From contig SDXZ01000021.1 in NCBI GenBank assembly GCA_004210805.1, positions 1-38,488 of the forward strand: 38,488 bases of DNA. The letters are read 5' to 3'. The stretch's first letter is position 1; each line of letters opens with the position of its first letter. A program made the translations under genes and the position numbers. This stretch comes from Acidovorax sp. (GTDB lineage: Bacteria; Pseudomonadota; Gammaproteobacteria; Burkholderiales; Burkholderiaceae_C). The notes under the pieces were generated by a model. The model was not told where the DNA came from. It saw only the letters and a list, made by a program, of their open reading frames with translations, and did not search any database. Of the stretch, positions 33,485 to 38,488 are shown piece by piece.

Positions 33485-34846
33485 TTGATTCACGGCTTGA
33501 CCACCGCCAGCTCGGCTTTGCTTGACCGGCTGTCCCGCGCGATCCAACAACACCCCAAACGCATCACCGCCGCCGTTGCAGCCATTTTGCTGACGGGCGG
33601 CGGCGGCGCTTTTGCCGTAGCGTCCTTTGCCCCTGACCCGTCCGAATTGCCGGTGCGCATGGTGAGCCACCCCGTGGAATCGCTGGCTGCCAACCTGGTA
33701 CTGGACGAACTCGACTCCCCCGGCTTCTCGCTGTACCGCTCCGAGCAGGTGCGCAGCAGCGACACGCCGGAGTCGCTGCTGCAGCGCCTGGGCGTGGCCG
33801 ATCCGGCTGCCGCCGCCTTCATGCGCGGTGACACTCCTGTGCGACAAAACGTGCTCGGCCGCACCGGCCGTGTGGTGTCGGCAGAAACCACCGATGACCA
33901 TCGCCTGGTCCGCATGACCGTGCGCTGGGTGCCGGACGACAGCGGCAACTTCCGCCGCCTGATCGTCGAGCGCTCGGGCAACAACAAATTTACCTCGCGC
34001 ATCGAAACCGCCAAGATGACGGCCAGCAGCCGGCTGTCGGGTGGTGTCATCAACAGCTCGCTGTTCGCGGCGACTGATGCGTCCAACATCCCCGACGGCG
34101 TGGCGGTGCAGATGGCCGAGCTGTTCTCGGGCAACATCGACTTTCGCCGCTCGCTGCGCAAGGGCGACCGGTTCTCAGTCGTGTACGAAACCCTCGAAGC
34201 CGATGGCGAGCCGCTGAGCAGCGGCCGCGTGCTGAGCGCCGAGTTCGTCAACAACGGCAAGACCCACCAGGCGATCTGGTTCCAGGAGCCGGGCGCCGGC
34301 AAGGGCTCGTACTACACCCTGGACGGCGAGAGCATGCGCCGCGCCTATCTGACGTCGCCCGTCGAGTTCTCGCGCGTGACCAGCGGCTTCAAGATGCGCC
34401 TGCATCCCATCCTGCAAACCTGGCGCGCCCACCTGGGCACCGACTTCGCCGCCCCCACCGGCACCGCAGTGCGCACCGTGGGCGATGGTGTGATCGAGTT
34501 TGCCGGCGTGCAGAACGGCTTTGGCAACGTGGTCTTCGTCAAGCACCGCAACCAGCATGTCACCGTCTACGCCCACCTGAGCCGCATCGACGTGCGCCAA
34601 GGCCAGTCGGTAGAGCAAGGCCAGACCCTGGGCGCCGTGGGCGCCACGGGCTGGGCGACCGGTCCACATCTGCACTTCGAGTTCCGCGTGAACGGCGTGC
34701 ACCAGGATCCACAGACCATCGTGGCCGCCAGCGACGCCGCCGCGCCGATCTCGGCCGCAGCGCGCCCTGCCTTCCAGCGCCTGGCGTCCAACATGCGCAT
34801 TCAGCTCGGTGCTGCCGCCCTGATCGAGCAGGCCAGCGCAGAATAA
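33485..34846 (+). CDS. M23-family zinc metallopeptidase (murein endopeptidase type)
   Basis: Predicted to cut peptide cross-links in the cell wall. From a TTG start at 33485 the protein has 453 residues: a membrane anchor or signal helix (HPKRITAAVAAILLTGGGGA, then FAVASFAP), a LysM-like or N-terminal regulatory region (ESLLQRLGVADPAA), and the M23 domain. Zinc and catalytic residues are intact: H316 and D320 (HLGTD), H364 (VYAHLS), and H395/H397 (GPHLHFEF). TTG is chosen because homologues begin MIxGLTTASxxLLxRLSRAI, matched here by L/M-IHGLTTASSALLDRLSRAI, and GGGGA lies about 7 bases upstream. The frame is open to 33350 but that part has no family features. It is divergent from tyrS and precedes anmK, a gene order I recall as common in the family. 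Confidence 0.93.
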   Translation: MIHGLTTASSALLDRLSRAIQQHPKRITAAVAAILLTGGGGAFAVASFAPDPSELPVRMVSHPVESLAANLVLDELDSPGFSLYRSEQVRSSDTPESLLQRLGVADPAAAAFMRGDTPVRQNVLGRTGRVVSAETTDDHRLVRMTVRWVPDDSGNFRRLIVERSGNNKFTSRIETAKMTASSRLSGGVINSSLFAATDASNIPDGVAVQMAELFSGNIDFRRSLRKGDRFSVVYETLEADGEPLSSGRVLSAEFVNNGKTHQAIWFQEPGAGKGSYYTLDGESMRRAYLTSPVEFSRVTSGFKMRLHPILQTWRAHLGTDFAAPTGTAVRTVGDGVIEFAGVQNGFGNVVFVKHRNQHVTVYAHLSRIDVRQGQSVEQGQTLGAVGATGWATGPHLHFEFRVNGVHQDPQTIVAASDAAAPISAAARPAFQRLASNMRIQLGAAALIEQASAE

Positions 34847-34858
34847 GCAGATGCATCC

Positions 34859-34950
34859 CCCTGTGGCGCTGCGCGCCTTCCCCCTTCTCTCGGCTCGCGC
34901 CGGGAAGGGGGACGCCGCCAGCGCGGCGGGGCGGCCCTTGCGCGGCGGCC
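34859..34950 (+). repeat. GC-rich intergenic repeat, second family, copy B
   Basis: CCCCCTGTGGCGCTGCGCG, then a hairpin with 9-bp arms TCCCCCTTC / GAAGGGGGA around a GC-rich loop, then a run of GGCGG/CCGCC blocks. It fills most of the gap between the M23 gene and anmK. The core matches copy A at 24570-24621. Confidence 0.55.
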
Positions 34951-34999
34951 CCCAGCCCGGCCTGCGCCCTGTGCACACACCTCGGGCCCTTTCACGCGC

Positions 35000-36127
35000 G
35001 TGACGCCCTCTTCCAGCGCACCAGAGCTTTACATCGGCCTGATGTCGGGCACCTCGCTTGACGGCATCGACGGGGTGCTGGCCGACTTCTCGGGCCCGCG
35101 CATGGTGGTCACCCACCACGCCAGCGCGGCCTTCGCGCCCGAGCTCCGGGCCGAGCTGCTGGCCCTCAACACCCCCGGCAACGACGAACTGCACCGCGCC
35201 GCGCTGGCCGGCAACGCGCTGTCGCGCGCATACGCCGAGGTGGTCCACACGCTGCTCACACAAAGCGGCCAGCCCGCCACCGCCATCCGCGCCATTGGCG
35301 CCCACGGCCAGACGGTGCGCCACCGACCCCAGGAATTCGACGGCACCGGCTACACGCTGCAGCTGGGCAGCCCGGCCCTGCTGGCCGAACGCACGGGCGT
35401 TGCCGTGGTGGCGGACTTCCGCAGCCGCGATGTGGCCGCGGGGGGCCAGGGCGCGCCCCTGGTGCCGGCCTTTCACCAGGGTGTGTTCGGCCGCGCGGGC
35501 GAGACGGTGCTCGTGCTCAACATCGGCGGCATTTCCAACATCAGCGTGCTGGGCGCAGATGGCAGCGTTCTCGGCTTCGATTGCGGGCCAGGCAATGCGC
35601 TGTTGGACCACTGGTGCCAGCAGCACACCGGCCAGCCTTTTGACGCCGGTGGCGCCTGGGCCGCCACCGGCAAGGTGCTGCCGGGCCTGCTGGCCTCGTT
35701 GATGCAGGAGCCGTTTTTGCACAAGCCTGCGCCCAAAAGCACCGGGCGCGACCTGTTCAACCCACCGTGGCTGGCCGCCCACCTTGGGGCCTTTGCGGGG
35801 GCAGCACCGGCAGATGTGCAGGCGACCTTGACGGAATTCACGGCCAGCGCTTGTGTATTAAGCATTTATAGCTATCAAAAAAATAGCAAATCGCTGGCGG
35901 TGTGTGGCGGCGGTGCACTCAATACCCACTTGATGGCACGCCTGCAGGCGCTGTGCCCCACCCTGCGCGTGGTGCCCACCGACGCCCTGGGCCTGCCCGC
36001 ACTGCAAGTAGAGGCCGCTGCCTTCGCCTGGCTGGCGCGGCAGACGCTGACGGGGCAGCCAGGTAATTTGGCGAGCGTCACGGGGGCCACAGGGCCGCGG
36101 GTGCTGGGCGCTATCTACCCAGCGTAG
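35000..36127 (+). CDS. anmK: Anhydro-N-acetylmuramic acid kinase
   Basis: Recycles 1,6-anhydro-MurNAc from cell wall turnover to MurNAc-6-phosphate. The 375-residue protein has the family marks: GLMSGTSLDGID near the start, IGAHGQTVRHRP, NIGGISNIS, GFDCGPGNALLD and VCGGGALNTHLMARL. The start is a GTG at 35000; no better start lies upstream. Odd point: bases 35846-35895 are a copy of the dispersed double-hairpin repeat in frame, coding about residues 283-299 (CVLSIYSYQKNSKSLA). The distance from the TEFTA helix to VCGGG is the same as I recall in normal homologues, so the repeat seems to have replaced sequence rather than lengthened the protein. It follows the M23 peptidase gene; both act on peptidoglycan. 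Confidence 0.96.
   Translation: MTPSSSAPELYIGLMSGTSLDGIDGVLADFSGPRMVVTHHASAAFAPELRAELLALNTPGNDELHRAALAGNALSRAYAEVVHTLLTQSGQPATAIRAIGAHGQTVRHRPQEFDGTGYTLQLGSPALLAERTGVAVVADFRSRDVAAGGQGAPLVPAFHQGVFGRAGETVLVLNIGGISNISVLGADGSVLGFDCGPGNALLDHWCQQHTGQPFDAGGAWAATGKVLPGLLASLMQEPFLHKPAPKSTGRDLFNPPWLAAHLGAFAGAAPADVQATLTEFTASACVLSIYSYQKNSKSLAVCGGGALNTHLMARLQALCPTLRVVPTDALGLPALQVEAAAFAWLARQTLTGQPGNLASVTGATGPRVLGAIYPA
35846..35895 (-). repeat. Double-hairpin dispersed repeat inside anmK, copy R6
   Basis: GCTATCAAAAAAATAGC (35871-35887) is identical to the stem in copy R4. The second stem is AGCGCTTGTGTATTAAGC, at the other side, so the copy runs in reverse orientation to R5. It is AT-rich in a GC-rich gene and keeps the reading frame without a stop. 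Confidence 0.88.
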
Positions 36128-36375
36128 GCGGGGCGGCGCGCAGGCGTTCGCAACGGTCGGGCGGTCAGTCCTGGACCCCCATATGACATGCCGCGAGGCC
36201 CTTGAGGGCGCCGAGTCCTCAGCGCAAGGGGGTTGCCCCCCCAAGGACCACATGCGGTCGCAGGCGGCACCGGGTGCGGGCCTGCTGGGCTCTTTGCCTG
36301 GCAAGGCATCCGCGTTTGTGCTGGCTCTCGCGCTCGCTTTCGCGGGAAACGAGCCGGACATAAAGCCGCAGCTCA
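36128..36375. other. Gap between convergent anmK and erpA
   Basis: Contains a GC hairpin near 36227-36247 (GGGGG-TTG-CCCCC) that may end anmK transcripts. No gene recognised; the short frames here have no domain character. Confidence 0.4.
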
Positions 36376-36401
36376 AAGAAAAAGCCGCCCGAAGGCGGCT
36401 T
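36376..36401 (-). terminator. Intrinsic terminator of erpA
   Basis: On the minus strand AAGCCGCC-TTCG-GGCGGCTT is followed by TTTCTTT. The 8-bp stem with a TTCG tetraloop and T-run is a textbook terminator, 36 bp past the erpA stop. Confidence 0.92.
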
Positions 36402-36437
36402 GGTGGGGGCAGCAGGGCGACCGGCGCCCTATCGCGG

Positions 36438-36803
36438 TCAGGCCGAAAAGCTGGAGCCGCAGCCGCAGGTGGTGGTCGCGTTCGGGTTTTTGATCACGAA
36501 CTGCGCGCCTTGCAGATCTTCCTTGTAGTCGATCTCGGCACCGACCAGGTATTGGTAGCTCATGGCATCGATCAGCAGCGAGACACCATTCTTGGTCATG
36601 GTGGTGTCGTCTTCGTTGGTGATCTCATCAAAAGTGAAACCATATTGGAAGCCCGAGCACCCGCCACCCTGCACGAATACACGCAGCTTCAGGTCAGGGT
36701 TGCCCTCTTCGGCAATCAGGTCCGCCACCTTGGCCGCCGCGCTGTCCGTGAACAGGATGGGGGCGGGCATTTCGGTCTGGATGTTCTCGGCAACTGCGCT
36801 CAT
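36438..36803 (-). CDS. erpA: Iron-sulfur cluster insertion protein ErpA
   Basis: A-type carrier that delivers iron-sulfur clusters to apoproteins. The 121-residue chain has the three conserved cysteines, C49 ([12 protein letters not shown]), C113 and C115 ([11 protein letters not shown]). The length fits ErpA, and the [22 protein letters not shown] and [11 protein letters not shown] segments are typical. The start has AAGGA upstream of the ATG and a G/C-rich spacer. It lies between anmK (convergent) and the truncated bactofilin gene on the same strand. Confidence 0.97.
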   Translation of the reverse strand: MSAVAENIQTEMPAPILFTDSAAAKVADLIAEEGNPDLKLRVFVQGGGCSGFQYGFTFDEITNEDDTTMTKNGVSLLIDAMSYQYLVGAEIDYKEDLQGAQFVIKNPNATTTCGCGSSFSA

Positions 36804-36865
36804 GGGGGGTCCTTCCGGGTTCTATATTGCGGTGAATAGTACTGCAGACCGCTCGGGAATTGCGT

Positions 36866-37068
36866 TCACTGGCCGTTAGACGCTAACTTGAGTGGGGGCT
36901 TTTCCTCCACCAGCACGGCCGCGGGGCACATCTGCCCGGCGATCACCGGATATCGCCAACCACCTCTCCGTCAATGCGCATGCCTTCCACGAAGTGCACG
37001 TCCCCTTCGATCTTGGTGCCTTGCGCGATCAGGCTCTTGATGGGGGGCTGTTTCTTGCGGGAAAACAT
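36866..37068 (-). pseudogene. Truncated, frameshifted bactofilin
   Basis: From the ATG at 37068, with a strong TTTAGGAG ribosome site, 41 codons read MFSRKKQPPIKSLIAQGTKI, EGDVHFVEGMRIDGEVVGDI, then R and TGA (36943-36945). That is the N-terminus and first beta-helix turns of a bactofilin (polymer-forming cytoskeletal protein, DUF583). In the next frame the sequence goes on VIAGQMCPAAVLVEEK and ends at 36866, which looks like a mutated next turn. A normal bactofilin has about 100-150 residues, so the gene has a frameshift and has lost most of its repeats. The order rpsI, DUF6776, bactofilin, erpA is what I would expect in this family, so it is a decayed native gene. A sequencing error could explain the frameshift but not the missing 3' part. 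Confidence 0.8.
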
Positions 37069-37137
37069 GGGCAAACTCCTAAAGGGGTGGGCATGCGCCT
37101 CGGCTCACGAAGGCACACGCGAGATGGCGCGATGCGG

Positions 37138-37162
37138 GTCGCAAGAGCGAATTTCTTGCGAC
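37138..37162. other. Strong hairpin between the DUF6776-like and bactofilin genes
   Basis: GTCGCAAGA and TCTTGCGAC, perfect 9-bp arms with a 7-base AT-rich loop, lie 70 bp upstream of the bactofilin ATG and 58 bp after the DUF6776-like stop. There is no T-run. It could be an operator or an RNA hairpin. Confidence 0.4.
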
Positions 37163-37219
37163 GGCCCTGGGTACGTATGTGTTGCCTGGGGCGAAGATGC
37201 GAGACCGCTTGGCGGGCCG

Positions 37220-37930
37220 TTATTCGACGGTCATGGCCTGGACCGCACGGACGGTCGTGCCCTCTAGCACGCGGGCGGTCACGGTTTTTACCACGGCGTT
37301 GGGGGGCAGATCGAGCACGCCCTCGATGCGCCGGTATTGCTTGACCTGCAAAGGCTGGCCCTGCGGCGGCTGGGTCTGAGTCCAGGGTTGGCCATCATGT
37401 GTGCCGGTCAACACCAACTCCAGCCGACCATTGAACTCCGGCGCATTGCGCGTCGCCTGGATCACGAGCACCTGCCAGCGCAGCTGCATGCCCCCCAGTA
37501 CTTCGGCCTGCAGGCTGCGGATCGCCAAGCCTTCGGTCTTGGCCGCCGGGATCAGCTTCTCGAAAAACCCCAGGTCCTCGCGCAGCGTGCGGTTGTCTGC
37601 CTCCAATTGGCGCACCTGCACCATCAGGCTTTCCTTGGCAGCGCGCTCGGCCACCAGCAGGCTTTCAGCCGTGTGCGCTACGGTCTGCTGCGCCTGACCC
37701 TCGCCATGCAGGCGCGCCACCTCAGCGCGCAACTCCAGCAACTCATCCCGGGAAACGGTGTCCAGGCCTGCGATGGATTTTCCGAACTCGAAGGCCCACA
37801 GCGCCACCGCCGCACACAACCCGAGGACCACCGCCAGGGCCAGCCAGCGCAGGGGCCAGGGCAGCGCACTGCGGATGGCCACCCGGGGGGCGCTGATGGT
37901 CAGCCGGCGGCGCAGCAGGCGAAGGCGCAT
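37220..37930 (-). CDS. DUF6776-like membrane-anchored coiled-coil protein
   Basis: A 236-residue protein of unknown function. It starts with a basic stretch (MRLRLLRRRL), one transmembrane helix (WLALAVVLGLCAAVALWAFEF), a long coiled coil (about 80-135, DELLELRAEVARLHGEGQAQ and on) and a C-terminal beta-rich domain (QLRWQVLVIQATRNAPEFNG, RLELVLTG). I place it in the DUF6776 group from memory, because of this layout and its position next to a bactofilin and rpsI. ATG 37930 is chosen because the transmembrane segment follows it at the usual distance; the frame is open to 38086 but crosses the rpsI terminator. Confidence 0.8.
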   Translation of the reverse strand: MRLRLLRRRLTISAPRVAIRSALPWPLRWLALAVVLGLCAAVALWAFEFGKSIAGLDTVSRDELLELRAEVARLHGEGQAQQTVAHTAESLLVAERAAKESLMVQVRQLEADNRTLREDLGFFEKLIPAAKTEGLAIRSLQAEVLGGMQLRWQVLVIQATRNAPEFNGRLELVLTGTHDGQPWTQTQPPQGQPLQVKQYRRIEGVLDLPPNAVVKTVTARVLEGTTVRAVQAMTVE

Positions 37931-37992
37931 GGCTTGGTGACGGGGTGGAACATGAGAATGACTCGCAGGAAAAATGCGCACCTTAAACGAAA

Positions 37993-38012
37993 AAACCGCC
38001 CGGAGGCGGTTT
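37993..38012. terminator. Intrinsic terminator of rpsI
   Basis: AAACCGCC-CGGA-GGCGGTTT with A- and T-runs at its two ends, so it can work in both directions. It lies about 78 bp past the rpsI stop on the minus strand, ending the (rplM-)rpsI unit before the DUF6776-like gene. Confidence 0.9.
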
Positions 38013-38089
38013 TTGATCTGCAAAGTAGCCCCGAAAGGCCATCTGCAAAAACGGAGTTCGCGTGAGCGGCCTCCGGGCAGCGCCAAAGC

Positions 38090-38482
38090 TTAACGCTTGG
38101 AGAACTGCTTGGCGCGGCGTGCAGAGCGCAGACCGACCTTCTTACGTTCCACTTCGCGGGCATCACGCGTCACGAAGCCGGCTTGGCTCAGTACGGGCTT
38201 GAGCGTCGCGTCGTAGTCGATCAGAGCGCGGGTGATGCCGTGGCGGGCAGCGCCAGCCTGGCCGGATTCACCACCACCGTGTACATTGATCATCACGTCG
38301 AAAGTTTCGCCGTGGTTGGTCAGCATCAGCGGCTGCTTGGCAATCATGATCGAGGTTTCGCGGCCGAAGTAGGACTGGATGTCCTTGCCGTTCACCGTGA
38401 TCTTGCCAGTGCCTTTTTTCAGAAACACGCGGGCGACGCTGGACTTGCGACGGCCGGTGCCATTGTTCCATTCACCAATCAT
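38090..38482 (-). CDS. rpsI: 30S ribosomal protein S9
   Basis: A 130-residue ribosomal protein of the small subunit. It begins [20 protein letters not shown], has the S9 core segments ([37 protein letters not shown]) and ends with the universal [14 protein letters not shown] tail, which reaches the P-site tRNA. The length is normal and the start agrees with S9 N-termini. rplM (L13) normally precedes rpsI and would lie just beyond the right edge. Confidence 0.99.
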   Translation of the reverse strand: MIGEWNNGTGRRKSSVARVFLKKGTGKITVNGKDIQSYFGRETSIMIAKQPLMLTNHGETFDVMINVHGGGESGQAGAARHGITRALIDYDATLKPVLSQAGFVTRDAREVERKKVGLRSARRAKQFSKR

Positions 38483-38488
38483 CTCAAG

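Overview
The window looks like chromosome from a high-GC betaproteobacterium of the Comamonadaceae (Acidovorax or a near relative). The evidence is the gene content and order at the right end (rpsI, a DUF6776-like protein, a bactofilin remnant, erpA, anmK, an M23 peptidase, tyrS), the protein families, and two short intergenic repeat families that I recall from that group. The assignment is inference; no 16S rRNA or tRNA gene was seen.

Left part (1-18600) is rich in signalling and accessory genes. It opens with the 3' end of ligD, whose polymerase domain is C-terminal. Then come a PAS/GGDEF diguanylate cyclase, a membrane hybrid histidine kinase, an RsbQ-like alpha/beta hydrolase followed one base later by a PAS histidine kinase, a YihY-family membrane protein facing that kinase, and a RecQ-like helicase with an unusual domain order. 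A decayed stretch (11671-12394) holds a frameshifted LysR fragment. It is followed by a small hypothetical gene, a lipoprotein esterase, a second hybrid kinase, a hemolysin III family protein, a DUF3606 protein, and a MerR regulator divergent from an SRPBCC protein with a MerR-type operator between them.

Middle part (18900-31950) holds a Gre-like factor and glmS, an Lrp regulator divergent from glmS, a MASE2-GGDEF cyclase, a soluble histidine kinase and glmU. Next are a Crp/Fnr regulator divergent from a stand-alone BLUF photosensor, a FabF-type ketosynthase divergent from a TetR regulator over a clear palindromic operator, and two DUF2917 paralogues next to a LysR regulator.

Right part (32000-38488) is housekeeping: tyrS, a murein-type M23 peptidase, anmK, erpA, the truncated bactofilin, the DUF6776-like membrane protein and rpsI. 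GlmS, GlmU and AnmK all serve amino-sugar and peptidoglycan supply or recycling, so cell wall metabolism is a theme of 19-36 kb.

A dispersed double-hairpin repeat (about 55 bp, roughly GCTAT..ATAGC followed by AGCGCTT..AAGCGCT) occurs at least six times between 12 and 36 kb, plus one degenerate candidate. One copy lies in frame inside anmK, one supplies the end of the lrp gene, and the degenerate candidate lies inside glmU. The other strong novelty candidate is the RsbQ hydrolase with an RsbP-like PAS sensor joined to a histidine kinase instead of a PP2C phosphatase.
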